Shown piece by piece: positions 52,431 through 60,007 of a stretch of 64,000 nucleotides of DNA; within the stretch, counting starts at the first letter, position 1, and each line of letters starts with the position of its first letter. A program made the position numbers and the translations under genes. Below the pieces are notes generated by a model, which was not told the origin of the DNA, did not search any database, and worked only from the letters and a program-made list of their open reading frames with translations. The DNA is from Paenibacillus sp. FSL K6-3182. GTDB taxonomy: Bacteria > Bacillota > Bacilli > Paenibacillales > Paenibacillaceae. Location: NCBI RefSeq assembly GCF_037976325.1, contig NZ_CP150265.1:6461001-6525000 (forward strand), written 5' to 3'.

Positions 52431-52979
52431 TTATGTCGCTTCCCGTACCAGCTCTTGCTTTAAGCGGTCCAGCTGCAGGAGATGGTGACGGTAGTGCATT
52501 TCAACAAGCAGAAACCACTCCTCCGCACACAATCCACCGAATCTCGGATGGGACACTGTATGTTTTTTGGACACTTTTTCAAGGGTAGGTTCAATGTCCT
52601 TCATTCTCTGGATGACAGTGTGTAAGCCTTGAATCAGCTGCTCTTTGCTTTCCGGCTGCTCCGGAGTATATTGTGGGGAAGGCGGAACATGAATACGAGT
52701 GGGCGGGAAGCTTCCTTGAGAAAATATAGCCGCACCAACCTCGGTTTTTTCCGTTCCAGGAACCGTGGGATCTTGGCTTGGCATTAAGCATTGATCAAGA
52801 TTACGAAGCTGCATATAAAGCGCCGAGCTAATGAGATGTTGAAACATCTGACCGATTGACCATTCGTTTTCACTTTGCTTTTGCCTCAGCTGCTCCAGAC
52901 TGAATTGATCCAGTTCATGAATATAATGTGCCGCAGTTTCCTCAAATCGTTGTAATGCTAGCTTTGTTTTAATCATCAT
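52431..52979 (-). CDS. DinB-family protein
   Basis: A 182-residue DinB_2-like four-helix protein. The first metal His is in WSIGQMFQHLISSALYMQ and the last pair in LVEMHYRHHLLQLDRLKQEL. It is related only distantly to the DinB/YfiT gene at 50114. Probably a metal-dependent hydrolase or thiol transferase. It lies downstream of the WYL regulator, separated by a terminator, and upstream of the EVE gene. Confidence 0.82.
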   Translation of the reverse strand: MMIKTKLALQRFEETAAHYIHELDQFSLEQLRQKQSENEWSIGQMFQHLISSALYMQLRNLDQCLMPSQDPTVPGTEKTEVGAAIFSQGSFPPTRIHVPPSPQYTPEQPESKEQLIQGLHTVIQRMKDIEPTLEKVSKKHTVSHPRFGGLCAEEWFLLVEMHYRHHLLQLDRLKQELVREAT

Positions 52980-53017
52980 CTATCATCGCCTCTAATCATC
53001 TTTTTTTCTAAGTATAC

Positions 53018-53055
53018 AAAAACGCTACTGACACCATTATGTCAGTAGCGTTTTA
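53018..53055 (-). terminator. Terminator at the end of the WYL regulator gene
   Basis: AAAACGCTACTGACA/TGTCAGTAGCGTTTT perfect 15-bp stem with a six-base loop. The regulator stop codon (53042-53044) lies in the stem. T-rich on the minus strand. Confidence 0.85.
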
Positions 53056-53989
53056 ACGTTTTTTTCAGTTCGTCTCTAACCCGATGTCGGAAGGATTCCG
53101 GCTCCAGCACAACCACTCCGCCTCCCCAGCTGAGCACCCAATGCAGCAATTCCTCAGGCTGCCGAACACGTAAGGTCACCAGCAACCCTTCGGTATGATC
53201 CTCTATGGTTTCTATATAGAAGTTGTTCGATTCCCTTACCTTATCGGCAATGTCAGGTTGGACACATATGCGCACACGAACGTTGCGATCGTCTGGAGGC
53301 TGGTATACATCTAAATTGAAATCTGCTGGCAGCATAAATCTATCTTCCAGCTCGATAAGCTCCGACATCCGGGACAAACGAAAATGACGGATGTTTTGAC
53401 GCAATTCGCACTGTGCAACGAGTACCCATGACCCTTGAAGAAGGACAAGTCCATAAGGAGCAACCGTACGAACACTTTGGCGGTTCCCATCAGCCTCGGC
53501 AATTCTTTTGGAATAGCGGAATCTTATTTTTCTTTCCTCCAGAATCGCTCGACGAATCGCTTCCAAGTATGCCTTCTCTTGTATTCGTGCTATATCTTCA
53601 ACGGAAGCAAGCAAACGAAAGCTCTTGCGAATCCGGGATGCCCTACTACGGATCGGTTCCGGCAGGATGGCTTCAATCTTTCCTCTTGAAGTTCGAGACT
53701 TACTGCCATAGTGAACATCAAACCATTGCTCGATAAAATCTGTCCCGATGAGTAACGTCACTGCTTCTTCTACCGTGAAACTGACTGGCGGCAGGAAATA
53801 CCCCTCCATTAGGGAGTATCCCTGCCCTGGCGCTCCTATCACGGCTACGCCAGCTTCACTCAAAGCCTGAATATCCCTGTAGATGGTTCTCACGCTTGTT
53901 TCAAATGTAGCGGCTAAATCCTCGGCTCGTAACACTTCGTTACGCTGCAGCTCAAGCACTATAGCTAACAAACGATCCGTTTTGTTCAT
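53042..53989 (-). CDS. YafY-type transcriptional regulator (HTH + WYL)
   Basis: An HTH_11 winged helix at 1-60 (TDRLLAIVLELQRNEVLRAE, TSVRTIYRDIQALSEAGV) is followed by a linker, a WYL domain (about 140-215) and a WCX extension. The WYL core reads VRTVAPYGLVLLQGSWVLVA. WYL regulators sense nucleic acid or ligand signals and often control neighbouring genes. Here the DinB gene follows. ATG 53989 with AAGGG at eight bases is preferred over GTG 53998. Confidence 0.9.
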   Translation of the reverse strand: MNKTDRLLAIVLELQRNEVLRAEDLAATFETSVRTIYRDIQALSEAGVAVIGAPGQGYSLMEGYFLPPVSFTVEEAVTLLIGTDFIEQWFDVHYGSKSRTSRGKIEAILPEPIRSRASRIRKSFRLLASVEDIARIQEKAYLEAIRRAILEERKIRFRYSKRIAEADGNRQSVRTVAPYGLVLLQGSWVLVAQCELRQNIRHFRLSRMSELIELEDRFMLPADFNLDVYQPPDDRNVRVRICVQPDIADKVRESNNFYIETIEDHTEGLLVTLRVRQPEELLHWVLSWGGGVVVLEPESFRHRVRDELKKTLKRY

Positions 53990-54049
53990 GCACTGCACCC
54001 TTTTCCGAGAGATTGTTTATACCAGAGTTCCTCCACTGAAAGTATATCA

Positions 54050-54080
54050 CTAAGGTATCCTGCCCGTTAACTTAATGAAG
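54050..54080 (+). repeat. Dispersed palindromic repeat, copy 10 (half-unit)
   Basis: CTAAGGTATCCTGCCCGTTA then ACTTAATGAAG, a close match to the left unit of the family. Confidence 0.6.
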
Positions 54081-54137
54081 CAACGTCAGTCTACGACTTT
54101 ATTTTCTTCTGACAACATATAATTTATAGAGAAATGA

Positions 54138-54353
54138 AGTGAGTTTATCAGTTTATTCCTTGCAGGCATCCTTGCTGGTGAAGAACTCATGATTCGCTAT
54201 GGGGTGCACATGTCTCTGGCTGGTCTAGACGACCAGTCTCAAATTAAGGTTCGTCAAGCACTAATACTTAAACTGCGTGTGCTGGTGCCCACTATCTTTT
54301 TTCCAGCAGCCGTGTCGGGAGTTGCGGTGCTAGTACTGAGCGGCTCCGAGCCA
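54138..54353 (+). pseudogene. N-terminal fragment of a DUF1772-like membrane protein
   Basis: The frame after a stop reads SLFLAGILAGEELMIRYGVH, GLDDQSQIKVRQALILKLR and LVPTIFFPAAVSGVAVLVL, membrane helices in the DUF1772 style. It has no normal start, and the family C-terminus (W-N-H-V-R) is missing. The sequence runs into the 3' end of the GNAT gene. Confidence 0.55.
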
Positions 54354-54381
54354 GTTATGCAAATTGAAAAGATGACTATTC

Positions 54382-54879
54382 TCATAAGTGAATCCAGTAA
54401 TTGCATTTCCCATCTTCATTTGCTTCTAGTACACCATTATTTAACTCAATGACTCTTCTAGAAGCGATATTACTTTCCACACAAGACAGCATAACATCCT
54501 TAATTCCCATGCTTTCTGCGTTTTTTAGGAGTTCATTTAACATGACCGTTCCGTAGCCTTTTCCGCGTTTGCTTGGTCTGATCGTATACCCTATATGCCC
54601 GCCTGATATTTTTAAATTATCATTCAAATAATGCCTCAGCTTTCCGTAGCCTACGGGATATGAATCAACGAATAACCAGAAAACAGTCTGGGGAACGTGC
54701 TGGGGTAAGAGATCAATACCTTGCGAGATCGCTATGTTTTTTCGAATAAATGAAGGAAATTGACTATAATCGATATCATACGAACTATTCACAAACCCAT
54801 TTTCTCCTGGGCCTATTTCTACTAACATGTCAAAAATATCACGTCCATCATCTACGCTTGCTGCTTTTAGTTCAATCAT
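54382..54879 (-). CDS. GNAT acetyltransferase
   Basis: A 165-residue GNAT. GGHIGYTIRPSKRGKGYGTV is the acetyl-CoA-binding strand and loop, and VMLSCVESNIASRRVIELNN the following conserved helix. The ending GKCNYWIHL suits YkkB/YvbK-like members. AGGAGG is ten bases before the ATG. Substrate unknown; it stands alone upstream of a relic. Confidence 0.88.
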   Translation of the reverse strand: MIELKAASVDDGRDIFDMLVEIGPGENGFVNSSYDIDYSQFPSFIRKNIAISQGIDLLPQHVPQTVFWLFVDSYPVGYGKLRHYLNDNLKISGGHIGYTIRPSKRGKGYGTVMLNELLKNAESMGIKDVMLSCVESNIASRRVIELNNGVLEANEDGKCNYWIHL

Positions 54880-54915
54880 CTTCTTTAGGCCTCCTATTTA
54901 TATATTCCGCATCCA

Positions 54916-55467
54916 CTAGTCTCTTAATCTATTATTATTTCCCTCGTTATAAATGGGCCAATTCCAATACTTCTCACCCTGACATATGATAAAACGATCA
55001 AACCATTGCTCAAAATTCATATGCAGCGGCCTCGCATCATGAAAATGGTCAATATGGCCTTTGACCATTAAGTAATGGTCTGAGCCTTCGTTAAAAGCTT
55101 TTAAATGAATAACAATGTCATCCTGATAAATGTAAGCTACTTTCAAATAACCTTCATTAGGCTCCTCGTACGTTACTCCAAATGTATCCTGCCACCCGTA
55201 TAAGTAGGCCTCTCCTCCGTACTCTGGATGGTCAAAGAGCGAGCAGCCATTCGTTATTCTAAGGAAATTCAAATAATCCTGAGGAAGTTTACAACCCAGT
55301 TTTTCCTGAAAAAGCATTAAATCTTCTTCCCGTGCAGGGGATCTAAATGTACATTTGGCCTCGTATAGTTCACCTTCACGCAGCTGTAAGGTTAATAACC
55401 CGTTGCCCGCCTCTAATCTTTGTTTTAAGGAAGTGATGGTTTTCTTAATGATACCTCCTTGAATCAT
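54916..55467 (-). CDS. SMI1/KNR4 (SUKH) family protein
   Basis: A 183-residue SUKH-fold protein. EEDLMLFQEKLGCKLPQDYL with FLRITNGCSLF is the signature region, and MNFEQWFDRFIICQGEKYW the end. SUKH proteins often act as immunity proteins against secreted toxins, but this one overlaps the serine hydrolase gene (ATGA) and no toxin is nearby. Immunity is therefore only a possibility. Confidence 0.85.
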   Translation of the reverse strand: MIQGGIIKKTITSLKQRLEAGNGLLTLQLREGELYEAKCTFRSPAREEDLMLFQEKLGCKLPQDYLNFLRITNGCSLFDHPEYGGEAYLYGWQDTFGVTYEEPNEGYLKVAYIYQDDIVIHLKAFNEGSDHYLMVKGHIDHFHDARPLHMNFEQWFDRFIICQGEKYWNWPIYNEGNNNRLRD

Positions 55468-56486
55468 CGAGCACCTCCATAACTGCGAAGCAGATCATAT
55501 GCCATATTTCCAAACTTTCTAATGTCGTATAAGTAATCATACCCGCTCGAATCCTGCAGCTGGTTATACATGCGAACCACTACGGCATCGCAGCTCGGAA
55601 TGACCAGACAGGCGCAGCCTGTAATTCCAAGAACTTGATAAGCGTCGCTCGGCAGATGCTCGCCAATTTGATTCAAGGGAGTATCACTTTGCAGCCACCA
55701 TATAAAACCATTTCGAGGCAGGTGAGAGGGAACAGTGAGCGGCGTATGCAGCGTAGTAGCTCTTGCAAAAACAGTTTGCGGCAGCAACTGTTTTCCATTT
55801 ACATTGCCATTTTTAAGATGCATATGTCCCCACATCGCTAGATCGCGCGCACTAACGAACAAATTGCTTTGATCACCCGCATCACTATCGTTTGGCCCCA
55901 CCCACGTATCTTCATCATCGTAATAATTATATAAAAGTTGCTCAGCTGCTTTTGTTCTCCAGCCCGTTTCCTTTAACCCGTATTGATTAAATACATGACT
56001 CGCCATAAAAGAACTTAAGTTTTGCCCCGATATATGCCTAACTATTTGAAAAAGCATGCCAATTCCCGTATTGCGGTATGCCCATCCATATCCAGCTGGG
56101 AACTCTCTTGCTATCTTCCCGTTCTCTTCGATTAATCCATGGGTATGCGTAAGCAAGTCCCTCAACGTTACCCCTCGCGCTGCATCTTTATAATCATTGA
56201 GATACTGCCCGATTTCATCATCCACGCTGCCTATTTTCCCTTGCTCTATTAATAAGCTGACAGCAAGCGCTAGATACGTTTTACGGATTGATGCTACGTT
56301 GAACTGCGTTTTTTCATCCACGAGTCTCGATGCATCTGATGCTTCATGTGTACCGGAATACCACTCGTTTACAACAACATCGTTCTGAATGATATAAGTT
56401 GCGGCAGCTGTGGCGCCGATACTTTGTTGAATAACATAGACATACTCATTCAGGCTTTGAAAATGATTCGTTTCCATTCTCTGCAC
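55464..56486 (-). CDS. Serine hydrolase (beta-lactamase/PBP-like)
   Basis: A 340-residue cytoplasmic-looking serine hydrolase. NVASIRKTYLALAVSLLIEQ holds Ser-X-X-Lys, GYGWAYRNTGIG the Tyr-X-Asn, and LRDLLTHTHGLIEENG the usual mid segment. GTG 56486 has AGGAG eight bases ahead and is preferred; ATG 56477 is in frame. It has a good promoter and is coupled to the SUKH gene. No signal peptide. Confidence 0.88.
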   Translation of the reverse strand: MQRMETNHFQSLNEYVYVIQQSIGATAAATYIIQNDVVVNEWYSGTHEASDASRLVDEKTQFNVASIRKTYLALAVSLLIEQGKIGSVDDEIGQYLNDYKDAARGVTLRDLLTHTHGLIEENGKIAREFPAGYGWAYRNTGIGMLFQIVRHISGQNLSSFMASHVFNQYGLKETGWRTKAAEQLLYNYYDDEDTWVGPNDSDAGDQSNLFVSARDLAMWGHMHLKNGNVNGKQLLPQTVFARATTLHTPLTVPSHLPRNGFIWWLQSDTPLNQIGEHLPSDAYQVLGITGCACLVIPSCDAVVVRMYNQLQDSSGYDYLYDIRKFGNMAYDLLRSYGGAR

Positions 56487-56529
56487 ATAATCCTCTCCTG
56501 CTTCAGAGTTGATTGACCAATTCTGATTA

Positions 56530-56558
56530 ACAATAATCCGCCGCCCTTATATTGTCAA
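56530..56558 (-). promoter_or_regulatory. Sigma-A promoter of the serine hydrolase-SUKH operon
   Basis: TTGACA, exactly 17 bases, TATTGT on the minus strand, with a predicted start about 37 bases before the GTG. Confidence 0.7.
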
Positions 56559-56683
56559 ATAAACCCAACAAAGCGATTTCCAACAGTAATAAACAACTAT
56601 AGCCATTGTTTCTATCCCCTTCGGTTCACGATTGCTATAGGATAAATAGATAATGGGAAAGACATTGAAAGGATGATTGTGAC

Positions 56684-57664
56684 ATGCTGCATATTCCTGC
56701 CGTACATACTGTATTTCATAAGGAAACGCTTTTTGAAGCCATGGCCTTATTATATGATATCGGTACACCGCTAAAGAGCCAATTCGTGTCCAATGGCTTG
56801 AATGATACCTATTCGGTGGATACGAATACCGGAAAATTTATATTGCGAATTTATAAGCATTTGTGGCGAGCAGAATCCGATATCCGTTTTGAGCTGGATT
56901 TGTTAACCTATCTTAAAAACTGCACTTTGCCGGTTTCCTATCCAATCCAAAGACGAGATGGCGAATGGTTAACTGAGCTCGACGCACCGGAAGGCACTCG
57001 ATATGCTGTGCTATTCTCTTATGCGGATGGTGCCGGGAAACTTAATGTCGATACAAGCCAAGCTTACGGCAGCGCTATAGCGCAGCTTCATCATGCCATG
57101 GATTTCTATGAGCAAAAGCATGAACGGTTTGAGCTTGATGCTGCCCATTTGCTCGACGAGCCTCTTCGGGCGATGCTTCCGTTTTTACAGCATCGTCCGA
57201 ACGATGCAGCATTTGTACAAGAAACAGCCGGCAGGCTGAAAGCTCGCCTTGCAGAAGCCGCGAATGGTGCATATGACTGGGGAGTATGCCACGGGGATCT
57301 GCATGGCTGGAACGTCTTTCATTCGGATGACGGCAGCATGACACACTTTGACTTTGACTGCTGCGGCGTAGGCTGGCGCTCGTATGATCTATCCGTTTAT
57401 TTATGGGATCGCGTCCATGGCAGATCGGATAGTGAGAGCTTTGAGGATGAATGCTGGGATGCTTTTCTGGAAGCCTATACGAAGGAACGCTCACTAAGCG
57501 AGCAAGATCTCGCGATGATTCCCGTATTCGTAGCCGTCAGACAGCTTTGGCTGATCGGACTTCATACAGGCGGAAGCGCCGTTTGGGGATCCTGGCAGGA
57601 TGATGGTTACTTTGACGGGAAGCTAAAATTTTTGGCAACTTGGATAAAGGCGCATAACCTATAA
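56684..57664 (+). CDS. Aminoglycoside-phosphotransferase-like kinase
   Basis: A 326-residue APH/HSK2-like kinase. FILRIYKHLWRAESDIRFEL contains the ATP Lys/Glu region, GVCHGDLHGWNVFHSDDG is the catalytic loop, and MTHFDFDCCGVGWRSYDL the metal Asp. It resembles YihE/SrkA and homoserine-kinase-II-like proteins as much as antibiotic kinases, so no resistance claim is made. AAAGGA precedes the ATG. Confidence 0.87.
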   Translation: MLHIPAVHTVFHKETLFEAMALLYDIGTPLKSQFVSNGLNDTYSVDTNTGKFILRIYKHLWRAESDIRFELDLLTYLKNCTLPVSYPIQRRDGEWLTELDAPEGTRYAVLFSYADGAGKLNVDTSQAYGSAIAQLHHAMDFYEQKHERFELDAAHLLDEPLRAMLPFLQHRPNDAAFVQETAGRLKARLAEAANGAYDWGVCHGDLHGWNVFHSDDGSMTHFDFDCCGVGWRSYDLSVYLWDRVHGRSDSESFEDECWDAFLEAYTKERSLSEQDLAMIPVFVAVRQLWLIGLHTGGSAVWGSWQDDGYFDGKLKFLATWIKAHNL

Positions 57665-57673
57665 TGCGATGAA

Positions 57674-57708
57674 AGAAAAGGAGCTGCTTTCGGCTCCTTT
57701 CTTCTTTT
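57674..57708 (+). terminator. Terminator after the APH-like gene
   Basis: AAAGGAGC/GCTCCTTT stem with a seven-base loop, followed by CTTCTTTT. Confidence 0.75.
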
Positions 57709-57756
57709 ATACGATTACGGAAATGCTTGTTGTAAAACAAAATGAATGCTTGCCTG

Positions 57757-57785
57757 TTTACATTCGAATATCGATATGCTATCTT
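57757..57785 (+). promoter_or_regulatory. arsR promoter
   Basis: TTTACA, 17 bases, TATCTT. The -10 abuts the dyad operator at 57784-57807, which suits repression by the ArsR protein. Confidence 0.6.
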
Positions 57786-57807
57786 ATTTCTACAAATATA
57801 GAAATAA
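57784..57807. promoter_or_regulatory. ArsR operator 1
   Basis: TTATTTCTA-CAAATA-TAGAAATAA, perfect 9-bp arms with a six-base spacer, just after the -10. The same core and spacing recur at 58125-58152. Confidence 0.7.
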
Positions 57808-57832
57808 CGACTGCAAGAAAGGTGAAGCCACA

Positions 57833-58114
57833 ATGACAGAAGATCATGCGGACGTACGTCAAGCTGTAAAAGTATATAAGGCGCTCGGCGAGCCTACCCG
57901 TCTAAAAATAGCTCTGCTGCTTACTGAGGAGAAAAATTTATGCTGCTCCGATATTGGCACAAAGCTGGAATCTGTAGCCGGCTCTACCCTCTCACATCAC
58001 TTGAAGCAATTGACGGAAAGCGGGTTGCTAGATCTCCGCAAGGACGGTACGTATATCTACTACAGTGTGAACCGCGAAATGGCTCGCAAGTATGCGCCAT
58101 ATTTGTTGGAGTAA
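57833..58114 (+). CDS. ArsR/SmtB-family repressor
   Basis: A 93-residue winged-helix repressor: YKALGEPTRLKIALLLTEEK, CCSDIGTKLESVAGSTLSHH (recognition helix) and LKQLTESGLLDLRKDGTYIY (wing). A CC pair in NLCCSDIG could bind metal, but the full CXCXXC motif is not present, so the inducer may be a drug or metabolite. ATG 57833 follows AAAGG; the longer frame to 57746 runs through the promoter. It lies 71 bases ahead of an MFS gene and shares an operator sequence with it. Confidence 0.92.
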   Translation: MTEDHADVRQAVKVYKALGEPTRLKIALLLTEEKNLCCSDIGTKLESVAGSTLSHHLKQLTESGLLDLRKDGTYIYYSVNREMARKYAPYLLE

Positions 58115-58124
58115 TTTTTTTAGG

Positions 58125-58152
58125 TTATATTTCTATAGATTTAGAAATATAA
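58125..58152. promoter_or_regulatory. ArsR operator 2, upstream of the MFS gene
   Basis: TTATATTTCTA-TAGATT-TAGAAATATAA, perfect 11-bp arms with a six-base spacer, in the gap between arsR and the MFS gene. Confidence 0.7.
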
Positions 58153-58185
58153 AAACAGTGGAGTGGAGAGAGGAGTATTTTTTAT

Positions 58186-59385
58186 ATGTCTAACGCGTGG
58201 AAAATTTACATGCTGGCTATAATTAGCTTTTTGGTTGGAACGTCAGAATTTATTATTGCGGGTATTTTGGATAAGGTCGCCGACGACATAGGTGTATCCG
58301 TATCTGCAGCAGGCCAGCTGATTACCGTTTTCTCGCTAGCTTACGCTATTGGCACGCCGATTCTTATGGCAGTTACGGCGCGTGTTGAGCGGCGTCAGCT
58401 GCTCCTCTACTCATTAGGTGTATTCGCGATCGGGAATCTTATTGCCGTTGCTTTGCCAGGATTTGAGTTTTTGATCGTGTCCCGTGTTGTCCTCGCGCTC
58501 AGCACAGGCGTGTTCGTCGTTACCGCTTTGACCGTCGCTTCTAAGCTTGCACCCGTTGATAAACAGGGCAGTGCCATTGCGACGCTCGTTATGGGCTTTA
58601 GCACAGCATTAATCGTGGGTGTCCCTCTAGGCAGGGTAGTCGCATCTGTATACGACTGGCATCTCATCTTCGGAGCAATCGGACTGCTGGGCCTGCTTGC
58701 AATGCTCCTCATTTTATCCAGCATTCCAAAAACAGATGGTGAAGAGCCCGTTCCACTTCGCAACCAGCTTGCACTCTTGAAGCAGCCGAAAATTGTAACG
58801 GCACTGACGGTCACCTTCTTGTGGATCGGCGGTTATTCCATCGTTTACACTTATATTTCACCATTCCTGCTTAGCGTAACGAAGTTGAGTGAACAGGGCG
58901 TGAGCATCGGACTATTTGCATTCGGTATCGCCAGCCTGATCGGGTCTAAATTTGGCGGCTACAGCACCGATAAATGGGGAGCGCCTCGAACATTAGTCAG
59001 CGGCATGCTGTTCCATACGATAGCACTTGTCCTACTCTCATTGGCTGGACAGTCTCCGGTTATCGTATTTCCTCTGCTTATGATCTGGGCCTTTACCGCT
59101 TGGTCATCCGGTCCAACTCAGCAGTACCATCTGATGTCACTAGCTCCAGAAGCTTCGGGTATAATGCTAAGCTTGAACAGCTCTGTACTTCAGCTGGGCA
59201 TGGCTGCAGGAGCCGGGCTTGGCGGGGTTGTCGTTGAGCAAGTATCGCTTACCTCTATCAGCTGGATTGGAGCTACAGGCGTCATTCTCGCCGCTGCTAC
59301 AGCCGCAACCTCCTTCGGGTTCTCCCGCCGCGCAAGATCCCGCCGGAAGATAGCCGAGAGCAGCTTGGCAAAGACCAGTGCTTAA
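58186..59385 (+). CDS. MFS efflux transporter (AraJ/YdhP/NepI-like)
   Basis: A 399-residue twelve-helix major facilitator of the DHA1 group: FLVGTSEFIIAGILDKVADD is the characteristic first helix, AYAIGTPILMAVTARVERRQ motif A, and GFSTALIVGVPLGRVVAS motif C-like. GAGGAG is ten bases before the ATG. Regulated by the adjacent ArsR repressor through matching dyads. Probably exports a drug or sugar-like compound. It ends in a terminator. Confidence 0.9.
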   Translation: MSNAWKIYMLAIISFLVGTSEFIIAGILDKVADDIGVSVSAAGQLITVFSLAYAIGTPILMAVTARVERRQLLLYSLGVFAIGNLIAVALPGFEFLIVSRVVLALSTGVFVVTALTVASKLAPVDKQGSAIATLVMGFSTALIVGVPLGRVVASVYDWHLIFGAIGLLGLLAMLLILSSIPKTDGEEPVPLRNQLALLKQPKIVTALTVTFLWIGGYSIVYTYISPFLLSVTKLSEQGVSIGLFAFGIASLIGSKFGGYSTDKWGAPRTLVSGMLFHTIALVLLSLAGQSPVIVFPLLMIWAFTAWSSGPTQQYHLMSLAPEASGIMLSLNSSVLQLGMAAGAGLGGVVVEQVSLTSISWIGATGVILAAATAATSFGFSRRARSRRKIAESSLAKTSA

Positions 59386-59417
59386 ACTTTAGCAGCCCTT
59401 TTTATAAAAGCTAACCA

Positions 59418-59455
59418 TAAAAACCCAGACTTCCATTAACGGAAGTCTGGGTTTT
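59418..59455 (+). terminator. Terminator after the MFS gene
   Basis: CCCAGACTTCC/GGAAGTCTGGG with a six-base loop and five T. Its sequence, and the following TTTTTGTCCTATTCA, recur at the tyrS terminator (59963-60003). Confidence 0.88.
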
Positions 59456-59459
59456 TGTC

Positions 59460-59540
59460 CTATTCAGAAACTAACCATAAAGCAATTTCCGAATCATTCA
59501 GCCCCCACTTTTCACGTAATATGCTGGCAAAAAAGATTCT
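59460..59540 (-). pseudogene. Possible C-terminal gene relic
   Basis: A 26-codon minus frame between stops reads ASILREKWGLNDSEIALWLV, protein-like, and ends in the same GAATAG as tyrS next to a copy of the tyrS terminator. No family recognised. The rest of the 620-base stretch 59386-60007 is gene-free. Confidence 0.35.
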
Positions 59541-59802
59541 TCAGATTCACTTTCAAAGTGGTTTTGAAGGTTCTTTTGCACATACTATGGGATTCTCTCA
59601 CACAGGTTTCCCCTTTTGGGATATCCCCTTTTCTAATCCAGCAAATATGCACTTCTACATTGTTCTTAATTATTTTCTATAATGCATATTCACAGGATAG
59701 CGGTATCTTTCTCACACTTACGTGCAGCTATACTGTATTCCCTACAATATAAGCGCACTTAAAGTGCTAAAATGACAGATCATATAGCAAGTTATTTCAT
59801 AA

Positions 59803-59910
59803 ATACAACATAAGACTCCAACACAACTAAAATTGGGCGAGGTTCCTGCAATTGTGCAGGATAGCTGGACGTTGATCGCGGAGATTGGTGTTGGAGACTA
59901 CTCAAAATAG
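59803..59910 (+). pseudogene. Possible C-terminal gene relic
   Basis: A 35-codon plus frame between stops includes TQLKLGEVPAIVQDSWTLIA and ends VGDYSK. It looks coding but has no start or upstream body. Origin unknown. Confidence 0.3.
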
Positions 59911-59962
59911 CATCAAACAATGAAAATGTGTACACTCGATTTCCTAAAGTAGATATAACATT

Positions 59963-60003
59963 CAAAAAAAACCAGACTTCCAATAGTGGAAGTCTGATTT
60001 TTT
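59963..60003 (-). terminator. tyrS terminator
   Basis: CAGACTTCCA/TGGAAGTCTG stem with a T-run on both strands, directly after the tyrS stop. Confidence 0.88.
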
Positions 60004-60007
60004 TGTC

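Noticed and set aside
54916..56486. Toxin-immunity module (SUKH protein as immunity factor)
   Set aside because: No polymorphic toxin, secretion tag or nuclease domain nearby; the operon partner is a serine hydrolase.
59455..59752. 75- and 64-codon plus-strand ORFs after the MFS gene
   Set aside because: They start at or inside the terminator region, lack ribosome binding sites and have no coding character.
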